64,000 nt of DNA. It comes from Propionibacteriaceae bacterium (GTDB taxonomy: Bacteria > Actinomycetota > Actinomycetes > Propionibacteriales > Propionibacteriaceae). Below are positions 43,927 through 53,165 of this stretch, in pieces. The notes under the pieces were generated by a model. That model was not told the DNA's origin. It saw only the letters and a program-made list of their open reading frames with translations, and made no database searches. Position 1 is the first letter of the stretch. Each line of letters starts with the position of its first letter. The position numbers were made by a program, and so were the translations under genes. The DNA lies in NCBI GenBank assembly GCA_017306015.1, contig JAFKJK010000025.1, positions 1 to 64,000 on the forward strand. Direction: 5' to 3'.

Positions 43927-44922
43927 TCAGCGCTTAGTGATCTTCCCCATCTTCACGACCTCGAAGGCGCTGCCGGGGACCTTCTTCAGCTTGTTCAGGG
44001 CGGCGTCGTCCCAGCGCGGATCGGGCGCGCCGGAGACGAACCAGTTGCTGCCGTTGTCGGCCAGGATCAGGCCGTAGGTCTTCATCGCCTGCAGGATCAC
44101 CCGGGCCTGCCTCGGGTAGCCGGAGATCTTGAAGCTCTTCTTCAGTCGCACCCGCATGCCCATCGGCGGCAGGCTCGAGCTGCGGCTGCTGGACGCATAG
44201 TGCCGCGCCGGCGACACATACGCCTTGCGAGTCTTCGCCACCGTGAACCGGATCGCGTGGGTGATCTTCCCCGACGCCACCTCGTCGTAGCGCACCAGAC
44301 CGGGCAGGATCGGCAGGCCGGCCGCGTCCGCGCTCGTCCAGCCCTTCGGACGCAGCTTGTTGGTGGTCAGGTCGAAGACCGCCCCCGAGCCGGCTGTCCA
44401 CGAGGTGCCGCCGTTCTTCGGATGCGCGTCGTACAGCTCGTACAGCAGCTTGTGGTCGCGATCGAGCACCAGGACGTGCCGGTCGCCGTCCGCGCCCGGA
44501 CCGCCTTCGATCGGCGCGCCGGCCGGGATCGGGTACGGCCCGCGGTCGCTCTCGTCCGCGTAGTCGAAGCTCACCGGCACCTTCGCCTGGCTGCCGGAGA
44601 CGACGACGTACGGGATGCCGAACGGGCCGCCGTCCCAGTTCGCACCGAAGTCGGCGTGGAGGTGTCCGCTGATGCCCTTGATCAGCTTCTTCGAGTTCTT
44701 GTCGACCTTCGAGGTGTCGACCCGCTTGTTCCAGGCGTTGCTCTTCGGGAAGATCCGCAGCCCCTGGAGGCTGGCGTTGGCCCCGAGTTGGGCGGCGAGC
44801 GGGGACGCATCGACCTCGATCGGCGCCGTGTCGAGCGGCGGCGGGACGGCGCAACCCGCGAGCAGTGCGCCGAGGCTCACCCCGGCGAGAGCGATCCGCC
44901 AACCAGTCCGCAAGGCTGTCAT
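43927..44922 (-). CDS. secreted lipoprotein, unknown function
   Basis: A 331-aa protein with a lipoprotein signal peptide; the lipobox LLAGC places the lipidated Cys at residue 24. The mature part contains FPKSNAWNKRVDTSKVD, VLVLDRDHKLLYELYDAH and MKTYGLILADNGSNWFVSG, patterns I associate with secreted proteins of unknown role that surround carbohydrate genes. No catalytic motif is identified with confidence. ATG 44922 lies 8 nt after a minus-strand TAGACT (44931-44936). Confidence 0.78.
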   Translation of the reverse strand: MTALRTGWRIALAGVSLGALLAGCAVPPPLDTAPIEVDASPLAAQLGANASLQGLRIFPKSNAWNKRVDTSKVDKNSKKLIKGISGHLHADFGANWDGGPFGIPYVVVSGSQAKVPVSFDYADESDRGPYPIPAGAPIEGGPGADGDRHVLVLDRDHKLLYELYDAHPKNGGTSWTAGSGAVFDLTTNKLRPKGWTSADAAGLPILPGLVRYDEVASGKITHAIRFTVAKTRKAYVSPARHYASSSRSSSLPPMGMRVRLKKSFKISGYPRQARVILQAMKTYGLILADNGSNWFVSGAPDPRWDDAALNKLKKVPGSAFEVVKMGKITKR

Positions 44923-44974
44923 GGGCGCTCAGTCTAGGGCCGGCTCCTACGGACGGGCAGCCCGGCCTGGCAGG

Positions 44975-46345
44975 TCAGTGCGCCGCAGGCTCCAGGCCCA
45001 GCCGATCGCGGACGACGGCGGCGAGCCGCTCGGCCACCTCGAGCGCGAGCTCGGCGGTCTCGGCTTCGACCATCACCCGGACCAGCGGCTCCGTCCCCGA
45101 CGGACGCAGCAGCACCCGGCCGTTGTCGCCGAGCTCCCGGGCCGCCGCCGACACCGCCGAGTTGACCACGGGGTCGATGCCGGCGCGGGCCTTGTTCACT
45201 CCGGGGACGTTGAGCATCACCTGCGGCAGCCGGGTCATCACCCCGGCCAGCTCGCGCAGCGGACGACCGGTGTTCGCCATCCGCGCGGCTAGGTGCAGCG
45301 CGGTCAGCACGCCGTCCCCAGTGGTGGCGAACTCGCTCATGATCACGTGCCCGGACTGCTCTCCGCCGAGGGTGAAACCGTTGGCGTTCATGGCCTCCAG
45401 GACGTAGCGGTCGCCGACCTTCGTCTGGTCGACCCGGATCCCGGCACCGCGCATCGCGTTCACGAACCCGAGATTGCTCATCACCGTGGCCACCACGGTG
45501 TCGCTGTGCAGCGCCTTGCGCTCCCGCATCGCCAGGGCGAGGATCGCCAGGATCTGGTCGCCGTCCACCATCTCACCGGTGTGGTCGACGGCCAGGCACC
45601 GGTCCGCGTCCCCGTCCAGCCCGATGCCGAGGTCGGCCCCGTGCTCCAGCACCGCCGCCTGCAGGGACGCCAGGTGGGTCGACCCGCAGTTGTGGTTGAT
45701 GTTCAGCCCGTCCGGGGTCGCGTGCAGCGGCACGACGTCAGCGCCCTGGGCCTCGAAAGCGGCCAGCGCGGTGACGTGGGCAGCCCCGTTGGCACAGTCG
45801 ACGACGACCTTCAGCCCCTCAAGGCTCGCCTCGGTTCCGAGGCTGGCGACGAGGTGGGCGATGTAGCCCTCGATCGCACCGGGATCGTCGGTGACGCGGC
45901 CGACGTCGGCACCGGTGGGACGCCGCCAGGGCTCCTCCATCCGGTCGGCGATCGCGTCCTCGATGGCGTCGTCCAGCTTCACCCCACCCCGGGCGAAGAA
46001 CTTGATGCCGTTGTCGGGCATCGGATTGTGGGACGCCGACAGCATCACCCCGAGGTCGGCTCCCGTGCTCGCGACGAGATGCGCGACGCCGGGAGTGGGG
46101 ATGACGCCGAGGCGGACCGCGTCCACCCCGGCCGAGGCCAGCCCGGCCACCACGGCGGCCTCGAGGAACTCACCGCTGGCCCGGGTGTCGCGGCCGACGA
46201 GGGCGAACGGACGCCGTCCGGTCTCGAACGCCCCGGCCTCGCCCAGCACGTGGGCAGCAGCCACCGACAACTCCAGCGCCAGCTCGGCGGTGAGGTCGAC
46301 GTTGGCGGTGCCCCTGACCCCGTCCGTCCCGAACAGGCGCGCCAT
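44975..46345 (-). CDS. glmM: phosphoglucosamine mutase
   Basis: A 456-aa GlmM converting glucosamine-6-phosphate (from GlmS) to glucosamine-1-phosphate for UDP-GlcNAc. The phosphoserine is S105 in MLSASHNPM, the Mg2+ loop is GLDGDADRCLAVD near residue 240, and the phosphate-binding loop is LRPSGTEPLVRVMVEA near the C-terminus. It lies 8 nt after rpsI, the usual actinobacterial arrangement. Confidence 0.97.
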   Translation of the reverse strand: MARLFGTDGVRGTANVDLTAELALELSVAAAHVLGEAGAFETGRRPFALVGRDTRASGEFLEAAVVAGLASAGVDAVRLGVIPTPGVAHLVASTGADLGVMLSASHNPMPDNGIKFFARGGVKLDDAIEDAIADRMEEPWRRPTGADVGRVTDDPGAIEGYIAHLVASLGTEASLEGLKVVVDCANGAAHVTALAAFEAQGADVVPLHATPDGLNINHNCGSTHLASLQAAVLEHGADLGIGLDGDADRCLAVDHTGEMVDGDQILAILALAMRERKALHSDTVVATVMSNLGFVNAMRGAGIRVDQTKVGDRYVLEAMNANGFTLGGEQSGHVIMSEFATTGDGVLTALHLAARMANTGRPLRELAGVMTRLPQVMLNVPGVNKARAGIDPVVNSAVSAAARELGDNGRVLLRPSGTEPLVRVMVEAETAELALEVAERLAAVVRDRLGLEPAAH

Positions 46346-46353
46346 GGGTGCGC

Positions 46354-46869
46354 TCAGCGCTTGGAGTACTGCGGAGCCTTGCGGGCCTTCTTCAGGCCGG
46401 CCTTCTTGCGCTCCTTGACCCGGGCGTCGCGGGTCAGCAGGCCGGCCTTCTTCAGCACCGGACGGCTCGCCTCGGCGTCCACGGCGTTCAGCGCGCGGGC
46501 AATGCCGAGCCGCAGGGCGCCGGCCTGGCCGGTCACCCCGCCACCGGTGATGGTGGCGATGACGTCGTAGGAACCCACGACGGCCGCGGTGACGAAGGGC
46601 TCGTTGATGGTCTGCTGGTGGAGCTTGTTCGGGAAGTAGTCCTCGAGCGTCCGGCCGTTGATCGAGAAGGTGCCGCTGCCCGGGACGATCCGGACGCGGG
46701 CGATGGCCTCCTTGCGGCGTCCGGTGGCGCCGGCGGGAGCGACGATGGCGGGGCGCCCGCCGGGCAGCTGGACGGCGGCGCCGGCCTCGGAGCGGTACGC
46801 GATCTCGCGGTCACCCTCGGTGAACGGGGCGACCTCTTCGGTCTCGATCTCAACAACGGTATCGGTCAC
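46354..46869 (-). CDS. rpsI: 30S ribosomal protein S9
   Basis: A 171-aa S9. The universal part (residues 49-171) includes GRRKEAIARVRIVPGSG and the C-terminal KARKAPQYSKR that contacts P-site tRNA. The first 48 residues are an acidic, Ala/Pro-rich N-terminal extension seen in actinobacterial S9. GTG 46869 has AGGAACCACC upstream and is preferred over GTG 46887, which overlaps the rplM stop. Confidence 0.95.
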   Translation of the reverse strand: MTDTVVEIETEEVAPFTEGDREIAYRSEAGAAVQLPGGRPAIVAPAGATGRRKEAIARVRIVPGSGTFSINGRTLEDYFPNKLHQQTINEPFVTAAVVGSYDVIATITGGGVTGQAGALRLGIARALNAVDAEASRPVLKKAGLLTRDARVKERKKAGLKKARKAPQYSKR

Positions 46870-46883
46870 GGTGGTTCCTCGGC

Positions 46884-47327
46884 TCACTGAGCAATCTGGG
46901 TGATCTGGTACGCCTCGGGCTTCTGCGCCTCGTGCGGGTGCTTCGGGCCGGAGTACACCTTCAGCTTCTTGATCTGCTGGCGCGCGATCTTGTTCTTGGG
47001 CAGCATCCCCCAGACGGCGCGCTCCACGGCCTTGCGGGGATCGCGGGCCAGCAGCTCGCCGTAGGGAACCGACTTCAGGCCGCCCGGACGCCCGGAATGC
47101 CGGATCGCCAGCTTGTCGGTGGACTTCTTGCCGGTGAGCGCGATCTTGTCCGCGTTCACGACGATGACGAAGTCGCCGGTGTCGATGTGCGGCGCGTACT
47201 GCGGCTTGTGCTTGCCGCGCAGCAGGGTCGCCGCGGTGACGGCCAGCCGCCCGAGGACGACGTCCTCGGCATCGATCACGAGCCAGGCCCTGGTGATCTC
47301 ACCAGGCTTGGGGCTGTACGTAGACAC
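46884..47327 (-). CDS. rplM: 50S ribosomal protein L13
   Basis: A 147-aa L13, an early-assembling large-subunit protein. It shows WLVIDAEDVVLGRLAVTAAT, GDFVIVVNADKIALTGKK and AVWGMLPKNKIARQQIKKLK. GTG 47327 gives the actinobacterial N-terminus (STYSPKPGEITRAW). It heads the rplM-rpsI-glmM operon behind a clear promoter. Confidence 0.97.
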   Translation of the reverse strand: MSTYSPKPGEITRAWLVIDAEDVVLGRLAVTAATLLRGKHKPQYAPHIDTGDFVIVVNADKIALTGKKSTDKLAIRHSGRPGGLKSVPYGELLARDPRKAVERAVWGMLPKNKIARQQIKKLKVYSGPKHPHEAQKPEAYQITQIAQ

Positions 47328-47414
47328 GGGTCGAGTCCTGCTTCCATGAGATGTAGCTATCGGCGGTAGCGGGGTCTGCCCGGTTCAGGACGGACCGCAG
47401 CGCAACAGCGCCTA

Positions 47415-47443
47415 AGACTACCGCGCCGGATTTGGGGGGTCAA
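47415..47443 (-). promoter_or_regulatory. rplM-rpsI promoter
   Basis: On the minus strand, -35 TTGACC (47438-47443) and -10 TAGTCT (47415-47420) are 17 bp apart, close to the vegetative consensus. They leave an untranslated leader of roughly 80 nt before rplM, long enough for ribosomal-protein autoregulation, although I could not identify a known leader fold. Confidence 0.75.
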
Positions 47444-47462
47444 AACCGGTACGCGGCACCGG

Positions 47463-48362
47463 TCATCGCAGGTCATCCTGCCGGTAGGTCTGACCCGACG
47501 ACCGTTCGAGATGCTCGACGGGGCCTTCGCGGGACGGGCTACGGCGGTGGGCCACCAGGATGACCAGCGCTGTAGCGGTCGCCCAGACGAGATTGGCCCA
47601 CATCATCGGCATCCCGGAGAGGACGGGGAGCCCCCAGAACGAGCCGAGGGCCCACAGGACCGACCCGAGCAACAGGGTGAACACCTGTGCCAGCCATTTC
47701 GACGACAGCGTCGGTATGAGCAGCCAACCCAGCACACTGAGCGCGAGCCCGATGGCGATCGTCGCCCGTGAGCTTCCCAGCAGCACGACCCCGTCGACGA
47801 CCCAGGACGGGGCGCTCGCCAGCCGCACCACGTCCACTTCCTCCCAGGTGCCCGACGGGGCTCGGGAGAACGCCGAGCGCCAGCTGATCACCACCGCCTC
47901 GGAGCTGTCGGACGGGTTGACGGCCAGGCCGACGAGGGCCGGCCCCGGGCCAGGCTCAGCCTCGACCCGCCAATCCGATCCCGGCGGCTGCAGCTCGATC
48001 AGGCGCTCGGTCCTGGCCTTCGAGCTCGGTGACGCCACCATGCGGGCGCGGTAGCAGACTCCGTCGTCCGCGCAGGCTGACCAGGTCTGGGGTTCGACCT
48101 CGGGTGCCGTTGCACGCTGCGGGGGCACGAGCGCCGAGGACCAGGTGCGACCGCCGTCCGTGCTGGCGAGCCACTGCTCACCCATCCCGTACTTCAGCTG
48201 CACGCCCACGTAGAAGGCTCCCCCGCCGTACGCGACGTCCGACACCCGGTCGGTGCCCGGGCTCGCCGTCGCCGTCAGCGCCAGGACCCCTGCGACGAGT
48301 CCCACCGCGACCCAGCCTGGGTGGGCGCGGCCCACCGGCGAGACCGGCTGGTCGGTGCTCAC
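47463..48362 (-). CDS. membrane protein with BNR-like extracellular domain, paralogue A
   Basis: A 299-aa protein. It has one N-terminal membrane segment (about residues 15-33), an extracellular part with a BNR-type motif (WLASTDGGRTWSSALVPP) and a CADDGVCYR pair of cysteines, then three C-terminal membrane helices and a basic tail. It is a shorter paralogue of the gene upstream, which it overlaps by 4 nt (GTGA). Function unknown; the longer in-frame reading is a shadow of the neighbour. Confidence 0.75.
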   Translation of the reverse strand: MSTDQPVSPVGRAHPGWVAVGLVAGVLALTATASPGTDRVSDVAYGGGAFYVGVQLKYGMGEQWLASTDGGRTWSSALVPPQRATAPEVEPQTWSACADDGVCYRARMVASPSSKARTERLIELQPPGSDWRVEAEPGPGPALVGLAVNPSDSSEAVVISWRSAFSRAPSGTWEEVDVVRLASAPSWVVDGVVLLGSSRATIAIGLALSVLGWLLIPTLSSKWLAQVFTLLLGSVLWALGSFWGLPVLSGMPMMWANLVWATATALVILVAHRRSPSREGPVEHLERSSGQTYRQDDLR

Positions 48363-49564
48363 CTGAGATCCTCCACGGGTTGGGCCGGGAGCGCCGATCG
48401 TCGCTCCTGCCACCAGGTGACCCGCATCATCGCGGTGAGCACGAGCAGGATGCCGAGCCAGGCGGCGTGCACCTGCAACCGGCTGGGGGGAGCCCCGAGC
48501 GCCGTGATCACGGCGAGGATGCCACACGCCAGGACGTTGACCAGAACCTCCAGCACGACCTTTACGGGGGTCCACGGCACGAGCAACCAGATCATCCCGG
48601 CACCGACCAGGAAGGTGAGGATCGTCACCACACCGAACTGGCCAAGCGTCGTCACCGCGCTCCGTACCCACGCGGGCGGGCCGACCAGGGCGCCGAGATC
48701 GACCGCCACCCAGTCACCGGCCGAACGGCGGTAGTACACGGTACGGTTCTCGCCGGACAGGACGGCTCGGTCGGGGGCTGCCGTGTCGAGCGCGAACGCC
48801 GGCTCGTAGCCCAACCGGGGCACTCTGCCGTCCAGCTGCCAGTTCGACCCCGGAGGAAGCCGGTCGATCAGCACCCCGGCCCACTCTCCGGACGTGCCGT
48901 TCGTGCCCCGGTAGCAGGTGGCGTCGGGAGCGCAGACATGCAGATCGCGGTCGTACCGCTGCGACGTCCACTCTCTCGCGTCCGGGCCGGAGCCCTCCGA
49001 CACCTTCGCCCAGGTCTGGCCGCCGTCGGTGGTCGCGAGCACTTCCCGGTTGAAGCCATCGCCGGGGTCGACGTTCGCATAGATCACCCCGCTGCCCGAC
49101 TCCAGCATCACGTCGGGAGTCCGCACGCTGCTGGTCGCCGTGGTCGCGAGCACTCCGGCGACCAGCCCCGCGACTGCCCAGACGCGACGGGTGCGCGCCG
49201 GATCCGGCACCGCGTGCAACAGCGCCCACAGCGGCGGCAGCACGGCCAGCGCGATCAGGTCCGAAGGGTCCCGGAGCGTCACTCCACCGAGCACTGGCGA
49301 GGCCAGTTCCGCAACCCCGGGCACCGTCTTCAGTGCAACGAACCCCACTCCCGCGACCACCGTCCCCCACCGCGGACCGAACAGCACGGCAGCCAGCGTT
49401 GCGACCACCACGAGACCGGCGAAATCGCTCAGCTTGCCGGTCAGCCAACCCGGCCAGGCGCCCTTGAAGACATGGTCATTCAGGGCCAGCGCAACAACAG
49501 CGACGAAGAACCAGGGGCGCCCCAGCCAGGACGACCGAGCCTTGAGAGCTGTGCTGGCACTCAC
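48359..49564 (-). CDS. membrane protein with BNR-like extracellular domain, paralogue B
   Basis: A 401-aa protein. Four N-terminal membrane segments (residues 17-148) are followed by an extracellular domain with VLATTDGGQTWAKVSEGS and a CAPDATCYRG cysteine pair that matches the CADDGVCYR of the next gene, then three C-terminal membrane helices ending in a WWQERR tail. The Asp-box-like motif suggests a beta-propeller blade, but one or two copies do not make a propeller. Coupled to its paralogue; role unknown. Confidence 0.75.
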   Translation of the reverse strand: MSASTALKARSSWLGRPWFFVAVVALALNDHVFKGAWPGWLTGKLSDFAGLVVVATLAAVLFGPRWGTVVAGVGFVALKTVPGVAELASPVLGGVTLRDPSDLIALAVLPPLWALLHAVPDPARTRRVWAVAGLVAGVLATTATSSVRTPDVMLESGSGVIYANVDPGDGFNREVLATTDGGQTWAKVSEGSGPDAREWTSQRYDRDLHVCAPDATCYRGTNGTSGEWAGVLIDRLPPGSNWQLDGRVPRLGYEPAFALDTAAPDRAVLSGENRTVYYRRSAGDWVAVDLGALVGPPAWVRSAVTTLGQFGVVTILTFLVGAGMIWLLVPWTPVKVVLEVLVNVLACGILAVITALGAPPSRLQVHAAWLGILLVLTAMMRVTWWQERRSALPAQPVEDLR

Positions 49565-49713
49565 ATCGGCACATTACGGCGGCGAGAACGCCGCCACCGG
49601 CGAATCGGCAAGGTGCAACTCAATCGTTACCGGTGACCGCGGGACGACAGGCGCAAAGAGCAACACGATCGTTATCCCCCGGCCGTCGAGGGTGCCGATG
49701 CTACCCTCACCGC

Positions 49714-50694
49714 ATGATCGGACGGGAGGCCAGCAGCGCTGTCTTCCCCGCGATCTCGCCGGCCACCTATCGTCCGCACCCACTGCACGCCAGCGACCGT
49801 GCCTGGCCGGAAACCAACTGCTACGTCGACCTGTGGATCGAGGCTCTCGCCACCGCCGGGCTGATCCCCGAGGCGATGCTCGGGTTCACCCTCGTCCAGG
49901 ATTTCGAGGGCGACCAGTTCACGTTCTTCAAGGTCCCGCTGGACGACCTCGAGCGCCTCTACGGCATCACCTGCGCCGAACTCACGCTGTACGACAGTGT
50001 CGAGAACCACGTCGCCACCCAGCTCGACCGCGGACGACTCTGCCTGGTCGAAATGGACAGTTTCCACCTCCCGGACACGGCCGGAATCAACTATCACATC
50101 GCCCACGGCAAAACCACCATCGGGATCAACCGCATCGACATTGGCGGACGCGGGCTGGAGTACTTCCACAATGGCGGCTACTTCGCCCTGTCCGGCGAGG
50201 ACTATTCCGGAGCGTTCCAGCATGCCGTCGAGCCGGTGCAGCGCTGGATCCCGTACACCGAGATCGTGCGCCTTCCGGCGGCGTCCCCGACGCCCGACCA
50301 CCAGCGGCGGGTCGCCGACGCGCTGCTCGGGCACCACCTCACCCGCCGGCCCGCCGCCAACCCGCTGGCCACGTTCGCCGACGTCTTCCCCGGCCAGGTG
50401 GGACGAGTCGCCGAGCGCGGCATCGACTTCTTCCACCTGTACGCCTTCAATACCGTCCGCCAGTTCGGGGCCAACTTCGAGCTGCTGGCCAGCCACCTCG
50501 ATTGGCTGGACGCCGACCGGTTCGCCGAGGAGGTCGCCGCAGCACGGACGATCAGCACCACGGCGAAGACCACCCAGTTCATGCTGGCGCGTGCCGTCGC
50601 GCGCGGACGCTTCGAGCCGCTCGCATCGGCGCTGGACCCGGCGATCGAGGCCTGGGACGCCCTCTTCGCCGGCCTGGACGCGAAAGCCGGCTGA
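49714..50694 (+). CDS. DUF1839 family protein
   Basis: A 326-aa protein matching DUF1839: ETNCYVDLWIEALATAGL near residue 33, QDFEGDQFTFFKVPLDDLER near 62, MDSFHLPDTAGINYHIAHGK near 114, and GIDFFHLYAFNTVRQFGANF near 238. The biochemical role is not established; in proteobacteria the family sits in clusters with amino acid:carrier-protein ligases. ATG 49714 follows TACCCT (49702-49707) by 6 nt. It lies 2 nt from the GH2 gene, so the pair is one operon. Confidence 0.85.
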   Translation: MIGREASSAVFPAISPATYRPHPLHASDRAWPETNCYVDLWIEALATAGLIPEAMLGFTLVQDFEGDQFTFFKVPLDDLERLYGITCAELTLYDSVENHVATQLDRGRLCLVEMDSFHLPDTAGINYHIAHGKTTIGINRIDIGGRGLEYFHNGGYFALSGEDYSGAFQHAVEPVQRWIPYTEIVRLPAASPTPDHQRRVADALLGHHLTRRPAANPLATFADVFPGQVGRVAERGIDFFHLYAFNTVRQFGANFELLASHLDWLDADRFAEEVAAARTISTTAKTTQFMLARAVARGRFEPLASALDPAIEAWDALFAGLDAKAG

Positions 50695-50696
50695 CC

Positions 50697-53108
50697 GTGC
50701 GCCGTTACCTGGACGCGGAGGTGACGCCGCTGGCCGAGGGCTGGCGAGTCGCCGTGAACCAGAATGGGGACGGTCCCGATCACGGTTCACCGCCACCCGA
50801 CGACGCGGAGCACCTGCCCGCGCAGGTCCCAGGGACGCTGGCAGCCGCGCTCACCGCCGCCAACCGGTTCGACCCCGCCCGCCCCGAGCCCCTGCAGGAC
50901 CGCGACGCCTGGTATGTCTGCGATCTCGCGGAGCCGGCCGGCCCGGCCGTACTCCGGTTCGAGGGCCTCGCCACGGTCGCGGAGGTGTTCCTGAACGGCG
51001 CCCGAATCCTCACCGTTGAGTCGATGTTCGAGGCGAACGACATCCCCGTCCAGCTGACCGGGACGGATCGACTCACCATCCGGTTCGCCGCGATCACCGA
51101 CCGCCTGACCGCGAAGGGGCCGCGGGCACGCTGGCGTCCCCGGCTCGCCGACAGCCAGGGGCTGCGACTGCTCCGCACCACCCTGCTCGGACACATGCCC
51201 GGCTGGTGCCCGTCCATCCAGGCGGTCGGGCCGTACCGCCCGATCAGCCTCATCCGTCCGGGCTCGCTCAGCCTCGACGACGTCCGGATCAGCGCGGACG
51301 CGGATAGCACCGACGGCGTCCTGACCGTCTCCTTCGCAGGCTCCCGGAGCGGTCTACGGCTGCGCTGCGGCGGCGTCGAAACCGACTTTGTACTCGACGG
51401 CGGCCGCACCTCAGCCACTCTGCGCGTCCCCGACGCGGACCTCTGGTGGCCGGCCACGCACGGACGCCCGGCGCTGTACGACGTCGAGCTCGTCGCGGGT
51501 GAACGTTCGTTCCCCCTTGCCCGCACCGGGTTCCGCCACCTCGAGGTCGATCGCGGGGACGGCACCGACTTCGCCGTCCGGATGAACGGGGTGCCGGTGT
51601 TCTGCCGCGGCGCGGTGTGGACCACCGCCGACCTGCTCACCCTCGCCGGCACCCGGGACGCGTACGAGCCACTCCTGCGCCGGGCCGCCGAGGCGGGCAT
51701 GAACATGATCCGGATCCCGGGCATCGCCACCTACGAGGCCCCAGCCTTCTTCGATCTCTGCGACGAACTCGGCCTGCTGGTCTTCGCCGACTTCATGTTT
51801 GCGAACTTCGACTACCCCGCCGGCGACGCCGCCTTCCTCGCCCACGTCGAGGCCGAAGCGCGGCAATTCCTGGACGCCCGGCAGGGCTGTCCGTCGCTGG
51901 CCGTCGCCTGCGGTGGCAGCGAGATCGCCCAGCAGGCGGCGATGCTCGGACTGCCGGCTGACCACTGGTACTCACCGCTGGTCACCGACACCCTCCCGGC
52001 GCTGGTCGCCGAACTGCGTCCGGACGTGGCCTGGGTGCCCGGCTCGCCGTCCGGGGGCGCCCTTCCGTTCAACGTGGACGCCGGCGTCGGCCACTACTAC
52101 GGCGTCGGAGCCTACGAGCGCCCGCTGGAGGATGCCCGTCGTGCCGCGGTCGTCTTCGCTTCGGAATGCCTCGCCTTCGCCAACCTTCCCGACGACGAAA
52201 CGATGCCGGCCGACCCCAGCACCGGCGTCCCGCGTGACCGGGGGGCGGGCTGGGACTTCGCCGACACCCGCGACCACTACCTCGCTCGGCTGTACGGACT
52301 CGATCCGAACCGGTTGCGCGCTGACGATCCACCCGCCTACCTGGCCTACTCCCGCGCGACGACGGCCGAAGTCGCCACCGAGGCATTCGCCGAGTGGCGC
52401 CGCGAGGGTTCGACCTGCCGTGGCGCCCTCGTCTTCGCCCTGTCTGACGTGGCCCCCGGCGCGGGCTGGGGGGTGCTCGACCACACCCACCGGCCGAAGC
52501 CGGTCTTCCGCGCGCTGGCCAGGGCCTTCGCTCCGGTCGCTATCGGCATCACCGACGAGGGCGTGAACGGGCTGCACCTGCACGTCACCAACGACACCGC
52601 CACCCCCGTCCACGGCGACCTCGAGGTCTTCGCGCTGCGCGACGGGACGGTGAAGGTGTGCCCTGCTGCGCGCGCGATCGCCCTCGCGCCGCGACAGCAG
52701 CGGACGCTGCCAGCCACCGAGTTGCTGGGTTCGTTCTTCGACTACGGCTACGCCTATCGCTTCGGTCCGGCCGAGCACCAGGTCGTCGTCGCCCGGCTGC
52801 GGGTGGACGGCGAGGTCGTTGCCGAGGCCTTCGGTTTCCCGCTCGGACGCAGTGCGGCGCTCTACTCCGCCAAGGTGACCGCCGGGACCGGACACGATGC
52901 GTCCGGTTGGTTCCTCGACCTGACGACCTCGGTATTCGCGCAGTCGGTGCACATCCACGTCCCGGGGTACGTCCCTGCCGACGACTGGTTCCACCTGACG
53001 TCCGACCGTCCGCGGCGGATCCGACTCTCGCCGGTGCCGGGTGCCGGGAATGCATCCTGGCCGACCGGCGAGGTACGCAGTCTGGGCGACGGCTCGGCGG
53101 TGCTCTAG
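50697..53108 (+). CDS. GH2 beta-mannosidase-like glycoside hydrolase
   Basis: An 803-aa protein with family 2 layout: N-terminal jelly-roll (about 40-130, LRFEGLATVAEVFLNGARI), beta-sandwich, (beta/alpha)8 barrel (about 290-560) and C-terminal beta domains. The probable acid/base is E409 in ACGGSEIAQQ and the nucleophile E490 in VFASECLAF. The asparagine normally before the acid/base is Ser408, so activity or specificity may be altered. Residues 20-31 derive from an embedded palindromic repeat. GTG 50697 is coupled to the DUF1839 gene; a reading back to 49140 is a shadow. Confidence 0.82.
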   Translation: MRRYLDAEVTPLAEGWRVAVNQNGDGPDHGSPPPDDAEHLPAQVPGTLAAALTAANRFDPARPEPLQDRDAWYVCDLAEPAGPAVLRFEGLATVAEVFLNGARILTVESMFEANDIPVQLTGTDRLTIRFAAITDRLTAKGPRARWRPRLADSQGLRLLRTTLLGHMPGWCPSIQAVGPYRPISLIRPGSLSLDDVRISADADSTDGVLTVSFAGSRSGLRLRCGGVETDFVLDGGRTSATLRVPDADLWWPATHGRPALYDVELVAGERSFPLARTGFRHLEVDRGDGTDFAVRMNGVPVFCRGAVWTTADLLTLAGTRDAYEPLLRRAAEAGMNMIRIPGIATYEAPAFFDLCDELGLLVFADFMFANFDYPAGDAAFLAHVEAEARQFLDARQGCPSLAVACGGSEIAQQAAMLGLPADHWYSPLVTDTLPALVAELRPDVAWVPGSPSGGALPFNVDAGVGHYYGVGAYERPLEDARRAAVVFASECLAFANLPDDETMPADPSTGVPRDRGAGWDFADTRDHYLARLYGLDPNRLRADDPPAYLAYSRATTAEVATEAFAEWRREGSTCRGALVFALSDVAPGAGWGVLDHTHRPKPVFRALARAFAPVAIGITDEGVNGLHLHVTNDTATPVHGDLEVFALRDGTVKVCPAARAIALAPRQQRTLPATELLGSFFDYGYAYRFGPAEHQVVVARLRVDGEVVAEAFGFPLGRSAALYSAKVTAGTGHDASGWFLDLTTSVFAQSVHIHVPGYVPADDWFHLTSDRPRRIRLSPVPGAGNASWPTGEVRSLGDGSAVL
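50755..50789. repeat. palindromic repeat inside the GH2 gene
   Basis: A 35-bp copy with TGAACC/GGTTCA ends and an ATGGGGACGG core, the same core variant as the inverted repeat at 1855-1901. It lies in frame within the GH2 coding sequence, encoding residues 20-31 (NQNGDGPDHGS). Confidence 0.8.
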
Positions 53109-53165
53109 ACCCGGGTCGGAAACCGGATGACGAGCCAATCATCCGATCCCGGACTGCCTGTCATC

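Noticed and set aside
47328..47414. Ribosomal protein L13 leader motif
   Set aside because: The leader of about 80 nt is long enough, but I could not match a known fold by eye; only the promoter is reported.
49140..50696. Very long plus-strand ORF running into the GH2 gene
   Set aside because: It overlaps the membrane paralogue on the other strand and the DUF1839 gene in another frame; GH2 similarity begins only after 50697.
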